Origin: Cellulosimicrobium cellulans
Lineage (GTDB): Bacteria > Actinomycetota > Actinomycetes > Actinomycetales > Cellulomonadaceae
Direction: 5' to 3'
Length of the DNA stretch: 64,000 nucleotides
Assembly (NCBI RefSeq): GCF_007679345.1
Contig: NZ_VEGH01000016.1
Coordinates: 1-64,000, forward strand
Positions 1 through 10,291 of the stretch are shown here, in pieces; the stretch's first letter is position 1, and every line of letters starts with the position of its first letter. The notes below the pieces were generated by a model that did no database searches, was not told the origin of the DNA, and was given only the letters and a program-made list of their open reading frames with translations. Position numbers and translations under genes: made by a program.

Positions 1-41
1 CGCCGGACTTCGCGACCACCCCGCCCCCCCCCGCACGGCGA

Positions 42-101
42 CCGAGTGGATCCGTTCGGACGGGCACGCCGGCGCGTGTCGGCCCGAGTGGATCCATCCG
101 G
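42..101. repeat. Pair of CCGAGTGGATCC direct repeats upstream of nadC
   Basis: CCGAGTGGATCC occurs at 42-53 and again at 84-95. Each copy is followed by a CGG-ending arm, so each forms an imperfect palindrome around GGATCC. The two copies lie 42 bp apart, about four helical turns, which suits a pair of protein sites but could also be a member of the CCGAG-bounded intergenic repeats seen elsewhere in the window. The rest of 1-164 shows no gene. Confidence 0.5.
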
Positions 102-164
102 GCGCGAGGCGGGTCCGGCACCGCCGCCGCTCCGCGCGCGTCCCGGCCCGCCCCACCGCGGCCC

Positions 165-170
165 TAGGCT
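165..170 (+). promoter_or_regulatory. -10 box TAGGCT of nadC (leaderless)
   Basis: TAGGCT ends 6 nt before the nadC GTG with no ribosome-binding site between, so transcription probably starts at the start codon. Confidence 0.5.
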
Positions 171-176
171 TCCGGG

Positions 177-1103
177 GTGACCACGCCCGACGCCCTCGAC
201 GCCCTCGACCCCGCCTGGCTCGCCCGCACCGTCGCGGTCGCCCTCGACGAGGACCTCGGCCCCGCGCCGGGCCGCGACGTCACGACCCAGGCCACCGTCG
301 CCCCGGACGTCCCCGGCGTCGCCCACTTGGTGGCCCGGGAGGCGGGGGTCGTCGCCGGGCTGCCGGTCGTCGCCGAGGTGCTGCGCCAGGTCACCGACCG
401 CCTCGGCCTCGCGCCGGCGACGGTCGACCAGCGGGTCGAGGACGGCACCGCCGTGGCCCCGGGCGACGTGCTGGCCGTGCTCACCGGCCCCGTGCAGGCG
501 CTGCTGGTCGCGGAGCGCACCGCGCTGAACCTCGCGTCCCGCGCCTCCGGCGTCGCCACGCACACCCGCCGCTGGGCCGACGCCCTGGCCGGCACCGGCG
601 CGCAGGTGCTCGACACCCGCAAGACCACCCCCGGCCTGCGGGAGCTGGAGAAGTACGCGGTGCGGCGCGGCGGCGGCACGAACAAGCGCATGGGCCTGCA
701 CGACGTCGCGATGGTGAAGGACAACCACGTGGTGGCGGCCGGCGGCGTGGCCGCGGCGGTCGAGGCCGTGCGCGCCCGGTTCCCCGACGTGGCGATCCAG
801 GTCGAGGCCGACACGGTGGAGCAGGCGCTGGAGGCCGTCGCGGTCGGCGCCCGGTTCCTGCTGCTCGACAACATGCCGACGCCGGTCCTCGCCGCCACCG
901 TCGAGGCGGTCCGTGCGGGGGAGGCCGCCACCGGGCGCGTCGAGCTCGAGGCCACCGGCAACCTCACGCTCGACCGGGCCGCCGAGGTGGCCGCGACGGG
1001 CGTCGACTACCTGTCGGTCGGGGCGCTCACGCACTCGTCGCCGATCCTGGACCTGGCGCTGGACCTGGTCGAGGGAGTCCGCGCCCCCGACCCGGCGGCG
1101 TGA
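177..1103 (+). CDS. nadC: Nicotinate-nucleotide pyrophosphorylase (carboxylating)
   Basis: This is quinolinate phosphoribosyltransferase, which converts quinolinate and PRPP to nicotinate mononucleotide, CO2 and PPi in de novo NAD synthesis (cytoplasmic). The 308-residue product has the usual family length. The family signature is clear: LDTRKTTPGLRELEKYAV, then a glycine-rich RRGGGTNKR turn and VKDNHV. The C-terminal barrel carries the expected phosphate-binding LEATGN and YLSVGALTHS strands. The GTG start lies 6 nt after a TAGGCT box. nadA and nadB would normally lie upstream and must be outside the window. lysS follows 35 bp later on the same strand. Confidence 0.96.
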   Translation: MTTPDALDALDPAWLARTVAVALDEDLGPAPGRDVTTQATVAPDVPGVAHLVAREAGVVAGLPVVAEVLRQVTDRLGLAPATVDQRVEDGTAVAPGDVLAVLTGPVQALLVAERTALNLASRASGVATHTRRWADALAGTGAQVLDTRKTTPGLRELEKYAVRRGGGTNKRMGLHDVAMVKDNHVVAAGGVAAAVEAVRARFPDVAIQVEADTVEQALEAVAVGARFLLLDNMPTPVLAATVEAVRAGEAATGRVELEATGNLTLDRAAEVAATGVDYLSVGALTHSSPILDLALDLVEGVRAPDPAA

Positions 1104-1126
1104 CGGCCGGGGGTCCGCCCGCTCGG

Positions 1127-1132
1127 TAGGAT
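1127..1132 (+). promoter_or_regulatory. -10 box TAGGAT of lysS (leaderless)
   Basis: TAGGAT is followed by six bases and then the lysS GTG. It lies in the short nadC-lysS gap, so lysS can be transcribed independently of nadC. Confidence 0.5.
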
Positions 1133-1138
1133 TCCGGC

Positions 1139-2677
<1,539 letters not shown>

Positions 2678-2683
2678 TCGACG

Positions 2684-2719
2684 CGACGCCCGGCGGACCC
2701 TCGGGGCCGCCGGGCGTCG
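2684..2719 (+). terminator. Intrinsic terminator hairpin after lysS
   Basis: A perfect 13-bp GC-rich stem with a 10-nt loop begins 6 bp after the lysS stop codon. There is no U-tract, as is common in high-GC actinobacteria. Confidence 0.7.
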
Positions 2720-2732
2720 TCGTGAGCGGGCG

Positions 2733-2738
2733 TATTCT
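2733..2738 (+). promoter_or_regulatory. -10 box TATTCT of the small membrane protein gene (leaderless)
   Basis: TATTCT ends 6 nt before ATG 2745 with no Shine-Dalgarno sequence. It is the clearest -10 in the first 3 kb. Confidence 0.55.
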
Positions 2739-2744
2739 GGCGGC

Positions 2745-2921
2745 ATGGACATCGGCCCCGCGCTAGCCGCGCTCATCCCGTCGGTCGGCGTCGGGGTGAT
2801 CTTCTGGATCGCCATCCGGGCGCTCGTGAACGCCGATCGCACGGAACGCGCGGCATTGGCGCGGATGGATCGCGAGGACGCGGCCCGCGCGAATGAGGCG
2901 GAGAAGTCGACCGAAATCTGA
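2745..2921 (+). CDS. Small single-span membrane protein (58 aa), unknown function
   Basis: This short gene encodes MDIGPALAALIPSVGVGVIF followed by a few more hydrophobic residues (one membrane span at about residues 5-28) and then a charged cytoplasmic-type tail rich in Arg, Asp, Glu and Ala. The start is supported by a TATTCT box six bases upstream, and the frame runs cleanly to TGA. The 3' end uses noticeably more A/T at third positions than neighbouring genes, as does the lsr2 promoter region just after it. I do not recognise a family. The positional link to lsr2 is the only functional hint. Confidence 0.7.
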   Translation: MDIGPALAALIPSVGVGVIFWIAIRALVNADRTERAALARMDREDAARANEAEKSTEI

Positions 2922-2940
2922 ACGAATGTCCACCCGTGCT

Positions 2941-2969
2941 TTGACGCGGGCCTTCCCGGCTGTCATGCT
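2941..2969 (+). promoter_or_regulatory. Probable lsr2 promoter
   Basis: TTGACG at 2941-2946 and CATGCT at 2964-2969 are separated by 17 bp, in a relatively AT-rich pocket. The predicted leader to the lsr2 ATG is about 70 nt and ends in a GGGAGGG ribosome-binding site. Confidence 0.45.
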
Positions 2970-3043
2970 CTTTGACGAACGCACGTATTCACGCCGCTCG
3001 CCGACGGGGGCCTGCGACGGCGGCCGATGCTCGGGAGGGCGAA

Positions 3044-3385
3044 ATGGCACAGAAGGTTCAGGTCCTGCTGGTCGACGACATTGACGGCGGCACGGCGGAC
3101 GAGACGGTGACGTTCGCGCTCGACGGCGTGTCCTACGAGATCGACCTCACCAGCGCCCACGCGGCCGAGCTGCGCGACGCGCTGGGCACCTGGGTGGGCC
3201 ACGCCCGCAAGGTCGGCGGCCGCGCGTCCTCGGGCCGTGGCAGCAGCGCCGGCAGCAGCCGCCCGCGCCGGTCCTCCGACGCCGGTGCCGTGCGCACCTG
3301 GGCCAAGGAGAACGGCTACGAGGTCTCCGAGCGCGGCCGCATCTCCGCCGAGATCCGCGACGCCTACGAGGCCGCCCAGGGCTGA
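3044..3385 (+). CDS. lsr2: Nucleoid-associated protein Lsr2
   Basis: Lsr2 is the actinobacterial H-NS analogue: it bridges AT-rich DNA and silences horizontally acquired genes. The 113-residue product has the N-terminal dimerisation strands (MAQKVQVLLVDDIDGG, then ETVTFALDGVSYEIDL), a Ser/Gly/Arg linker (about residues 60-78), and a C-terminal DNA-binding domain ending IRTW-like (AVRTWAKENGYEVSERGRIS). The AT-hook-like RGRIS contact is conserved. ATG 3044 is preceded by GGGAGGG. It is relevant here because the lower-GC island at 40-48 kb is the kind of DNA Lsr2 silences. Confidence 0.95.
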   Translation: MAQKVQVLLVDDIDGGTADETVTFALDGVSYEIDLTSAHAAELRDALGTWVGHARKVGGRASSGRGSSAGSSRPRRSSDAGAVRTWAKENGYEVSERGRISAEIRDAYEAAQG

Positions 3386-3395
3386 GCCCCGCGGC

Positions 3396-3443
3396 ACGCA
3401 GGACGGCCCGGCACCCCGCGTGGGGTGCCGGGCCGTCCTGCGT
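3396..3443. terminator. Bidirectional terminator between lsr2 and xylB
   Basis: A perfect 22-bp inverted repeat with a 4-nt loop lies between two convergent genes and can terminate both transcripts. Confidence 0.8.
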
Positions 3444-3462
3444 CCGGGCCGGCCGCGCGGGC

Positions 3463-4893
3463 TCAGCCGCGCGTGGCCGTGAGCTCGCGCACCGCGGCGT
3501 ACTGCTCGCGGACGTGCGGGGCGGGGTCGGCCTCGTAGAGCTCGGACTCGCCCGCGGCGGTCCACGCCGGCGGCTGCTCCGACCCGCTCAGCACCCACGC
3601 CGCCTGCCGCGCGGCGCCGTCCGCCACGTACTCGCCCGGCGTCGGCACGGTCACGGCCGTCCCGAGGACGGCCGGCGCGATCCGCCGGACGGCCTCGGAC
3701 TGGGCGCCGCCGCCGATGAGCGACACCCGCTCGACGGGCACGCCCTGCGCGCGCAGCGCGTCCAGGCCGTCGGCGAGCGCGCACAGCATCCCCTCGACCG
3801 CGGCCCGGGCCAGGTGCGCGGGGGTGGTGTTGGCCAGCCGCATCCCGTGCAGCGCGCCGGTGGCGTCCGGCTTGTTCGGCGTGCGCTCGCCCTCGAGGTA
3901 CGGGACCAGCACGAGGCTGTCGGCGCCGGCGGGCGCGGACAGCGCGAGCCGCGACAGCCCCGCGTGGTCGACGCCGAGCATCCGCGCCGCGGCGTCCAGC
4001 ACCCGGGAGGCGTTCAGGGTGCAGGCGAGCGGCAGGTAGGCGCCGGTCGCGTCGGCGAACCCCGTGACGAGGCCGGAGCCGTCGGCCGTCGGCGTGGCGG
4101 ACACCGCGGACACGACGCCCGAGGTGCCGATGGAGATCGCGACGTCGCCGGCGACCATGCCGAGCCCGAGTGCGGCGGCGGCGTTGTCGCCCGCCCCGGC
4201 GCCCAGCGCCGCACCCGCCCGCACGAGCCCGGTGTCCCCGGCGACCCCCGCCGCCTCGCCCGCGCCGACGACCCGCGGCAGCACGACGTCGTGGCCGAGC
4301 GCCAGCTCCAGCAGGTCGCGGCGGTAGTCCTCGGTGAACGGCGACCAGTAGCCGGTGCCCGACACGTCGGACCGGTCGGTGGTGAGGGCCGTCAGGTCGG
4401 CGTTGCCCGGGCCGTACCCGGCGAGCCGCCAGGTCAGCCAGTCGTGGGGGAGCGCGACGGCGGCGACCCGCGCCGCGGCGTCCGGCTCGTGGTCGCGCAG
4501 CCAGCGCAGCTTCGTCACGGTGAGCGAGGCGACCGGCACCGACCCGATCGCGTCGGCCCAGGCCTGCGGCCCGCCGAGCTCGTCGATCAGCGCCAGCGCG
4601 GACGGCGCGGACCGGGTGTCGTTCCACAGCAGCGCGTCGCGGTCGACCTCGCCGTCGGCGTCGAGCGCGACCATGCCGTGCTGCTGCCCGCCGACCGCGA
4701 CCGCGTCGACGTCGTCGAGGCCGCCGGCGTCGCGCACCGCGGTCTGCAGGGCGTCCCACCAGTGCCGCGGGTCGATCTCGGTGCCGTCGGGGTGCGACGC
4801 GCGGCCGGAGCGCACCAGCGCCCCGGTGCCGGCGTCGCGCACGACGACCTTGCAGGACTGGGTGGAGGAGTCCACCCCGGCGACCAGGCCCAT
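3463..4893 (-). CDS. xylB: Xylulokinase
   Basis: It phosphorylates D-xylulose to xylulose-5-phosphate, the entry to the pentose phosphate pathway. The 476-residue product is a FGGY-family kinase: the N-terminal phosphate-1 motif is [15 protein letters not shown], substrate contacts appear as [11 protein letters not shown] and LWNDTRS, and the ATP-site GTSG and the late [20 protein letters not shown] segment are in order. A GAGGAAG ribosome-binding site precedes ATG 4893. It is downstream of xylA on the same strand, separated by a 119-bp gap that contains a large inverted repeat, so expression may be partly attenuated relative to xylA. Confidence 0.95.
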   Translation of the reverse strand: MGLVAGVDSSTQSCKVVVRDAGTGALVRSGRASHPDGTEIDPRHWWDALQTAVRDAGGLDDVDAVAVGGQQHGMVALDADGEVDRDALLWNDTRSAPSALALIDELGGPQAWADAIGSVPVASLTVTKLRWLRDHEPDAAARVAAVALPHDWLTWRLAGYGPGNADLTALTTDRSDVSGTGYWSPFTEDYRRDLLELALGHDVVLPRVVGAGEAAGVAGDTGLVRAGAALGAGAGDNAAAALGLGMVAGDVAISIGTSGVVSAVSATPTADGSGLVTGFADATGAYLPLACTLNASRVLDAAARMLGVDHAGLSRLALSAPAGADSLVLVPYLEGERTPNKPDATGALHGMRLANTTPAHLARAAVEGMLCALADGLDALRAQGVPVERVSLIGGGAQSEAVRRIAPAVLGTAVTVPTPGEYVADGAARQAAWVLSGSEQPPAWTAAGESELYEADPAPHVREQYAAVRELTATRG

Positions 4894-4926
4894 GCTGCTT
4901 CCTCGCTCTTGCTGGTAGGGGAGAAG

Positions 4927-5001
4927 CGCCGAGGTCGAGGGTTCCACGCGAAACCGGGGGCAGGAACCCTCGACCTCGCCGGAAACCCTCGACCTCGGCG
5001 G
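4927..5001. repeat. CCGAG-bounded inverted repeat between xylA and xylB
   Basis: A left arm of GCCGAGGTCGAGGGTTCC type (about 4928-4945) pairs with GGAACCCTCGACCTCG at 4963-4978. A second right-arm copy, GGAAACCCTCGACCTCGG, lies at 4981-4998. The duplication of one arm allows two alternative hairpins in the xylA-xylB transcript. Confidence 0.6.
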
Positions 5002-5012
5002 TGGTGCGTGCG

Positions 5013-6200
5013 TCAGCGGGCGCCCAGGGCGTGCTCCAGGGCCAGCTGGTTCAGGCGGACGAAGCCGAAGCCGCGGGCGGCGACGCCCTCGACGTCGAAG
5101 TCCTCGTACGCGGACCGGTCGGCCAGCAGGTCGGCCAGGGTCTCGCCCTCGCCGATCGTCGGCTGCGAGAGCTCGAGCACGCCGGACGCCTCGAGGGCCT
5201 CCTGGACCTCCGGGTCGGCGCGGAACGCCTGCGCGCGCTCCTTCAGCAGCAGGTAGGTCGCCATGTTGGCCTTGGCCGACTCCCACACGCCGTCGAAGTC
5301 CTCGGTGCGGGACGGCTTGTAGTCGAAGTGCCGGGGGCCGTCGTAGCGCGGGCCGCCGGACGGGAAGCCGTTCTCGATCAGGTCGACCGTGGCGAACGCG
5401 GAGAACAGGTCGCCGTGGCCGAACACGAGGTCCTGGTCGTACTTGATGGACCGCTGGCCGTTCAGGTCGATGTGGAACAGCTTGCCGGCCCACAGCGCCT
5501 CGGCGATGCCCTGCGTGTAGTTGAGGCCCGCCATCTGCTCGTGGCCGGTCTCCGGGTTCAGGCCGACGATGTCGCCGTGCTCGAGCTTGGCGATCAGCGC
5601 CAGGGCGTGGCCGATGGTCGGGAGCAGGATGTCGCCGCGGGGCTCGTTCGGCTTGGGCTCGATGGCGATCCGGAGGCCGTAGCCCTTCTCCTTGATGTAC
5701 GCGGCGACGGTGTCGATGCCCTCGGCGTACCGGTCGTGCGCGGCGTTCAGGTCCTTGGCGGAGTCGTACTCCGCGCCCTCGCGGCCGCCCCACATCACGA
5801 ACGTGTCGGCGCCGAGCTCGGCGGCCAGGTCCACGTTGCGGATGACCTTGCGCAGGCCGTAGCGGCGCACGCGGCGGTCGTTCGAGGTGAACGCGCCGTC
5901 CTTGAAGATCGGGTGGCTGAACGTGTTGGTCGTGACCATCTCGACCGTGATGCCGGTGTCGGCCAGCGCCTGCTTGAACCGGCCGAGGATGCGCTCGCGC
6001 TCGGCGTCGTCGGAGCCGAACGGCACCACGTCGTCGTCGTGGAACGTCACGTGCGCGGCGCCGAGCTCGGCGAGCTTGTGCACCGACTCCACCGGGTCGA
6101 GCCACGGCCGGCTCGCGGAGCCGAACTGGTCCTGGGCGTTCCAGCCGACGGTCCAGAGACCGAAGGAGAACTTGTCGTCGCGGGTGGGCGTGCGCACCAT
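5013..6200 (-). CDS. xylA: Xylose isomerase
   Basis: It interconverts D-xylose and D-xylulose, also glucose and fructose, with two divalent metals. The 395-residue length fits the class I (actinobacterial) enzyme. Visible hallmarks are [17 protein letters not shown] near the N terminus, the catalytic-His region [22 protein letters not shown], the metal-binding [13 protein letters not shown] and [13 protein letters not shown], and FHIDLNGQ. The start is ATG 6200 with GAGGAGC just upstream. It heads a xylA-xylB unit, divergent from a ROK regulator, with which it shares an overlapping promoter region. Confidence 0.97.
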   Translation of the reverse strand: MVRTPTRDDKFSFGLWTVGWNAQDQFGSASRPWLDPVESVHKLAELGAAHVTFHDDDVVPFGSDDAERERILGRFKQALADTGITVEMVTTNTFSHPIFKDGAFTSNDRRVRRYGLRKVIRNVDLAAELGADTFVMWGGREGAEYDSAKDLNAAHDRYAEGIDTVAAYIKEKGYGLRIAIEPKPNEPRGDILLPTIGHALALIAKLEHGDIVGLNPETGHEQMAGLNYTQGIAEALWAGKLFHIDLNGQRSIKYDQDLVFGHGDLFSAFATVDLIENGFPSGGPRYDGPRHFDYKPSRTEDFDGVWESAKANMATYLLLKERAQAFRADPEVQEALEASGVLELSQPTIGEGETLADLLADRSAYEDFDVEGVAARGFGFVRLNQLALEHALGAR

Positions 6201-6246
6201 CGTCTGCTCCTCATCGAGTAACCCTGCGGGGTTTGTCTTGTGAGTG

Positions 6247-6275
6247 AACTTATACGCGGGACCGGCTAGGGTCAA
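6247..6275 (-). promoter_or_regulatory. xylA promoter, overlapping the regulator's -10
   Basis: Read on the minus strand, TTGACC (6270-6275) and TATAAG/TAAGTT (6247-6254) are spaced 15-17 bp. The -35 box overlaps the TAGGGT box of the divergent ROK gene, so one bound repressor could block both. Confidence 0.5.
6267..6272 (+). promoter_or_regulatory. -10 box TAGGGT of the ROK regulator (leaderless)
   Basis: TAGGGT is followed by 7 nt and GTG 6280. This decides the start codon over an upstream in-frame GTG at 6244, which would lie inside the xylA promoter. Confidence 0.5.
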
Positions 6276-6279
6276 CCGC

Positions 6280-7599
6280 GTGACCGACCCCGCCGCCGCG
6301 CCGCCAGAGGCGCCCGCCGTCGACCCCGGCGCGGCCCGCCCGGCCGCCGCCGGCCCGGCCGCGCGCCGTCGGGTCCCGGCCCGGCAGGGCTCGCTGCGGG
6401 AGCACAACCTGGCCCTCGTGCTCCGGCACGTGCTGGACGCCGCGGGCCCCGCCGCGGCGGACTCCACGGGGGGCGCCGCGCCCGCCGCGCCGCCGTCCCG
6501 CGCCGACGTCGCCACCGCGACCGGGCTGACCCGCGGCGCGGTGTCCGCCCTGGTCGACCTGCTGATCGGCGCCCGCCTGGTCGACGAGCTGCCGCCGACG
6601 GCCACCGCCCGCGCGGGCCGGCCCGCGGTCCCGCTGGTCCCGGCGTCCGGCACCGTCGTGGGCCTGGGCGCCGAGGTGAACGTCGACTACGTGGGTGTGC
6701 GCGCGCTCGACCTCGCCGGGCGGGTGCTCGCGCACCGGGAGACCCGCGGCGACTACCGGCACAGCGACCCCGAGCGGGTGCTCGGCGTGCTGGCCGCGCT
6801 GGTGGGGGAGGTGCGCGCCGCGCTGCCCGCCGGGGCGCGGCTGGCCGGGATGTGCCTGGCGCTGCCCGGCCTCGTCGACCGCGGCACGGGCCCGCTGCGG
6901 CTCGCGCCGAACCTGGGCTGGCGGGACGTCGACGTCGTCGCGCTGCTGGCCGGCCACCCGGAGGTCGACGGCCTGGGGGTGCGGCTGGCGAACGAGGCGA
7001 ACCTGGCCGCGCGGGCCGAGGCGCGCGCCGGGGCCGCCGGGCAGTCGTTCCTGTACGTGTCGGGCGAGGTCGGCATCGGTGCCGCGATCGTGCTCGACGG
7101 CGAGGTGTTCGCGGGCCGGCACGGCTGGAGCGGCGAGCTCGGCCACACCGTCGTCGACCAGCAGGGACCGCGGTGCACCTGCGGGGCGCGCGGCTGCCTG
7201 GAGCAGTACGCCGGCAAGGACGCGCTGCTGCGCGCCGCCGGCCGGGACGTCGAGGAGCCGGTCGAGGCGCTGCTCGCCGCGGCCGACGCCGGGGACGAGC
7301 GCACCGCGCGGGCGCTGCGGTCGGCGGGGGAGGCGCTCGGGGTGGCGCTGGCGAACTTCGTCAACCTGGTCGACGTCGAGGCCGTCGTGCTCGGCGGGAT
7401 CTACGCGCCCCTGGCGCCGTGGCTGACGGACGCCGTGGTGGCGCAGCTGCGGTCCCGGGTTCTCGCGGCGGCCTGGGCGGACGCGCGCGTCGGCGTCGCG
7501 GCGGGCGGGGAGCACGCGGCGATGGACGGGGCGGCGCTGGTCGTCCTCCGCGCCGTCGCCGACCACCCGGCCGCCTGGCTGCCCGCGCCCGCCGCCTGA
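6280..7599 (+). CDS. ROK-family transcriptional regulator, probable xylose repressor
   Basis: ROK proteins of this layout bind a sugar in a kinase-like fold and DNA through an N-terminal winged helix. The HTH is seen as [15 protein letters not shown] then [29 protein letters not shown]. An Ala/Pro-rich insertion of about 20 residues splits the first helix from the recognition part, which is unusual. The ROK zinc site is intact: [15 protein letters not shown]. The sugar-site GELGH motif ([10 protein letters not shown]) is present. It is divergent from xylA-xylB, so a XylR role is the simplest inference. The product from GTG 6280 is 439 residues. Confidence 0.85.
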   Translation: MTDPAAAPPEAPAVDPGAARPAAAGPAARRRVPARQGSLREHNLALVLRHVLDAAGPAAADSTGGAAPAAPPSRADVATATGLTRGAVSALVDLLIGARLVDELPPTATARAGRPAVPLVPASGTVVGLGAEVNVDYVGVRALDLAGRVLAHRETRGDYRHSDPERVLGVLAALVGEVRAALPAGARLAGMCLALPGLVDRGTGPLRLAPNLGWRDVDVVALLAGHPEVDGLGVRLANEANLAARAEARAGAAGQSFLYVSGEVGIGAAIVLDGEVFAGRHGWSGELGHTVVDQQGPRCTCGARGCLEQYAGKDALLRAAGRDVEEPVEALLAAADAGDERTARALRSAGEALGVALANFVNLVDVEAVVLGGIYAPLAPWLTDAVVAQLRSRVLAAAWADARVGVAAGGEHAAMDGAALVVLRAVADHPAAWLPAPAA

Positions 7600-7607
7600 C
7601 CGCCCGG

Positions 7608-7650
7608 CCCCGCGACCGCCCGGCCCCGCCCGGCCCGGGCGGTCGCGGGG
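7608..7650 (+). terminator. Terminator after the ROK regulator
   Basis: A 16-bp perfect GC stem begins 9 bp after the stop codon. Confidence 0.65.
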
Positions 7651-7666
7651 CGTCGGTGGCGTCGCC

Positions 7667-7672
7667 TACAGT
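7667..7672 (+). promoter_or_regulatory. -10 box TACAGT of the lactonase gene (leaderless)
   Basis: TACAGT is followed by 7 nt and GTG 7680, directly after the preceding terminator. Confidence 0.5.
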
Positions 7673-7679
7673 CCTCGCC

Positions 7680-8744
7680 GTGACGGAGCACCTGCGCGAC
7701 CTGTGGATCGGCACCTACCCCTCGGCCGGCGCGGGGACCCCCGCCGGGCTCGGCGAGGGCATCTGGCGGGTCGGCCTCGACGCGGGGACCGGGCGGCTCG
7801 CCGACCCCGTGCTCGTCGCCGAGACCCACGCCCCCTCGTTCCTCGCCGTCGACCGGCGGGCCGGCGTGCTGCTCGCCGTCGCCGAGCACGCGGCGGGCGC
7901 CGTGGCGGCCTTCCGCGTCGGCGCCGGCCCGGACGGCCGCCCGACGCTGACCGCCGCCGGCACCGCGAGCAGCGGCGGCGACGACCCGTGCCACGTGCTG
8001 ATCGACCCCGCCGGGCGCGTCGCGTACGTCCCCAACTACTCGTCGGGCTCGCTGGCGGTGCTGGAGCTCGGCCCGGACGGCCTCGCCGCCGCCGAGCCCG
8101 CGCAGGTGCTGACCCACACCGGCTCCGGCCCGGACGCCGACCGCCAGGAGGCGTCGCACGCGCACTTCGCGGCGCTCACCCCCGACGGCGCGCACCTGCT
8201 GGTCTGCGACCTCGGCACCGACGAGATCCGCCGGTACCGCCGCGACCCGGGCACGGGGCTGCTGACCGAGGACGGCATCGCCGCGACCCTCCGCCCGGGC
8301 GCGGGCCCGCGGCACCTGGTGTTCTCCGCCGACGGCCGGATCGCCTACGTGGCCTGCGAGCTCGACGTGACCGTCGCCGTGCTCGCCTGGGACGCCGCGA
8401 CCGCCTCCGGCCGGGTGGTCCAGCACGTGCCCGCGGCCGAGGACGGCACCGGGACCGGCTCCGGCGGGCGGCCGCTGCCCTCGCACATCGACCGGGCCGG
8501 CGACCGCGTCCTCGTGGCGACCCGCGGCACCGACGTGCTCGCGACGTTCGCGCCCGGCCCCGACGGCACGCTCGCGCCCGCGGGACAGACCGCGCTGCCG
8601 GGCGCCTGGCCCCGGCACTTCGCGGTCGTCGAGGGCTGGACGGTGGTCGCCGACCAGCGCGGCGACTCGCTCACCGTCCTGCGGGACGGCGCCGTCGTGT
8701 CGACCGTGGCGCTGCCGGCCCCGGCGTGCGTCGTGCCGGCGTGA
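7680..8744 (+). CDS. Lactonase-family beta-propeller (6-phosphogluconolactonase type)
   Basis: The 354-residue product is a seven-bladed beta-propeller of the YbhE/Pgl lactonase family: DLWIGTYP at the start, repeated blade-closing segments such as PSFLAVDRRAGVLLAV, DPCHVLIDPAGRVAYVPNYSSGSL, HAHFAALTPDGAHLLVCDLGTDEIRRY and GPRHLVFSADGRIAYVACELD, and a late LPSHIDRAGDRVLVATRG. Family members hydrolyse 6-phosphogluconolactone or other sugar lactones. The setting, between a xylose regulator and a sugar transporter with a 4-bp GTGA overlap to the latter, suggests a role in sugar-acid or xylonolactone metabolism, but substrate specificity cannot be read from sequence. Confidence 0.85.
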   Translation: MTEHLRDLWIGTYPSAGAGTPAGLGEGIWRVGLDAGTGRLADPVLVAETHAPSFLAVDRRAGVLLAVAEHAAGAVAAFRVGAGPDGRPTLTAAGTASSGGDDPCHVLIDPAGRVAYVPNYSSGSLAVLELGPDGLAAAEPAQVLTHTGSGPDADRQEASHAHFAALTPDGAHLLVCDLGTDEIRRYRRDPGTGLLTEDGIAATLRPGAGPRHLVFSADGRIAYVACELDVTVAVLAWDAATASGRVVQHVPAAEDGTGTGSGGRPLPSHIDRAGDRVLVATRGTDVLATFAPGPDGTLAPAGQTALPGAWPRHFAVVEGWTVVADQRGDSLTVLRDGAVVSTVALPAPACVVPA

Positions 8745-10168
8745 CCGCCGTGCCGGGGGCCGCGGCCCCGCGCACCCTCCCGCCGCTGCTGCCCGGGCCG
8801 CACCTGCGCCGGCTCGACGTGATCACGGTCGTCGCGACGTTCGGCGGCCTGCTGTTCGGCTACGACACCGGCGTCATCAACGGCGCGCTGGACCCGATGG
8901 TCGCGGACCTCGGGCTCACCCCGGCCACCGAGGGCCTGGTCACCAGCAGCCTGCTGGTGGGCGCCGCGATCGGCGCGCTGCTGTGCGGCCGGCTGGCGGA
9001 CCGGGTCGGCCGGCGGCGGACCCTGGTGGTGCTGGCGGTGGTGTTCTTCGCGGGGGCGCTCGGCAGCGTCGTCGCCCCGTCGTTCGAGGTCATGGCGGCC
9101 ACCCGGTTCGTGCTCGGGCTCGCGGTCGGCGGCGCGTCGGTCACGGTGCCGGTGTACCTGGCCGAGCTGGCGCCCACCGAGCGCCGGGGCGCGATCACCG
9201 GCCGGAACGAGATCGCCATCGTCGTCGGGCAGCTGGCGGCGTTCGTGGTCAACGCCGTCATCGGCACCGTCTGGTCGGACCACGCCGGCGTCTGGCGGTA
9301 CATGCTCGCGGTCCAGGCCGTGCCGGCGGTCGCCCTGTTCGTCGGGATGCTCCGGATGCCCGAGTCACCCCGCTGGCTGCTGTCCCGCGGGCGGGACGAC
9401 GACGCGCTCGCGGTGCTGCGCCAGGTGCGCGACCCCGGCCGCGCCGCCGCCGAGCTGCTCGAGGTCCGGACGCTGGTCGCGCACGAGCGCGCCGACGCCG
9501 TGCGCGGGCAGGGCGGCTGGTCCGAGCTCCGGCTCGCGTGGGTGCGCCGCCTGGTGCTGATCGGCGTCGGCGTCGCCGTCGTCAACCAGCTCGGCGGCAT
9601 CAACGCGGTGATGTACTACGGCACCCAGCTGCTCCGGGAGTCGGGGTTCAGCGGCGACGTGGCGCTCGTGGCGAACGTGCTGAACGGCGTGTTCTCGGTG
9701 CTCGGCATGCTGATCGGCCTGCGCCTGATCAACCGGGTCACGCGGCGCGGGCTGCTGCTGGTCGGCCTCACCGGCATCATCGCGTCGCACCTGATGATCG
9801 CCCTGTGCTCGGCGGCGCTCCCCGAGGGCACCGCCCGGTCGGTCGCCGTGACGGCGTTCCTCGTGCTGTTCGTCGGGTTCAACCAGTCGTCGGTCGGGCT
9901 CGTGTGCTGGGTGATCCTCGCGGAGCTGTTCCCGCTGCGGGTGCGCGGGTTCGCGATCGGGCTGTGCGTGTTCTGGAACTGGGCGGCGAACGCCGTCATC
10001 TCCGGGTTCTTCCCGTCCGTGGTGGCGGGCATCGGCGTCAACGGGACGTTCCTGCTGTTCGCGGCCGTGAACGTGCTGTCCTGGCTGTTCGTGCGGTTCG
10101 TGCTCCCCGAGACCCGGGACCGGTCGCTGGAGCAGCTGGAGGAGGACTTCCGGGCCGCACGCCCCTGA
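8741..10168 (+). CDS. Sugar-porter family MFS transporter (xylose/inositol type)
   Basis: This 475-residue protein with twelve predicted spans imports a sugar by proton symport. Sugar-porter signatures are all present: GRLADRVGRRR in the loop between helices 2 and 3, PESPRWLL after helix 6, the QQ-like region NQLGGINAVMYYG in helix 7, and PETRDRSLEQLEE after helix 12. The start GTG overlaps the lactonase stop by 4 bp, so the two are translationally coupled. With xylAB and the ROK gene next door, D-xylose is the likeliest substrate; myo-inositol or another pentose remains possible. Confidence 0.88.
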   Translation: MTAVPGAAAPRTLPPLLPGPHLRRLDVITVVATFGGLLFGYDTGVINGALDPMVADLGLTPATEGLVTSSLLVGAAIGALLCGRLADRVGRRRTLVVLAVVFFAGALGSVVAPSFEVMAATRFVLGLAVGGASVTVPVYLAELAPTERRGAITGRNEIAIVVGQLAAFVVNAVIGTVWSDHAGVWRYMLAVQAVPAVALFVGMLRMPESPRWLLSRGRDDDALAVLRQVRDPGRAAAELLEVRTLVAHERADAVRGQGGWSELRLAWVRRLVLIGVGVAVVNQLGGINAVMYYGTQLLRESGFSGDVALVANVLNGVFSVLGMLIGLRLINRVTRRGLLLVGLTGIIASHLMIALCSAALPEGTARSVAVTAFLVLFVGFNQSSVGLVCWVILAELFPLRVRGFAIGLCVFWNWAANAVISGFFPSVVAGIGVNGTFLLFAAVNVLSWLFVRFVLPETRDRSLEQLEEDFRAARP

Positions 10169-10209
10169 CCGCCGGGGCCCGGCGGCGCCCCGGATCCCGC
10201 CCGGACGGT

Positions 10210-10233
10210 CGGGGTCCCGTGTGCGGGACCCCG
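10210..10233 (+). terminator. Terminator between the MFS gene and mshA
   Basis: A 10-bp perfect stem (CGGGGTCCCG / CGGGACCCCG) with a 4-nt loop. Confidence 0.55.
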
Positions 10234-10291
10234 CGCATGGCCGACAATGGGGGAGTCCCGTCGATCATCCGTCCCCCCCCGGAGCCGCGTC

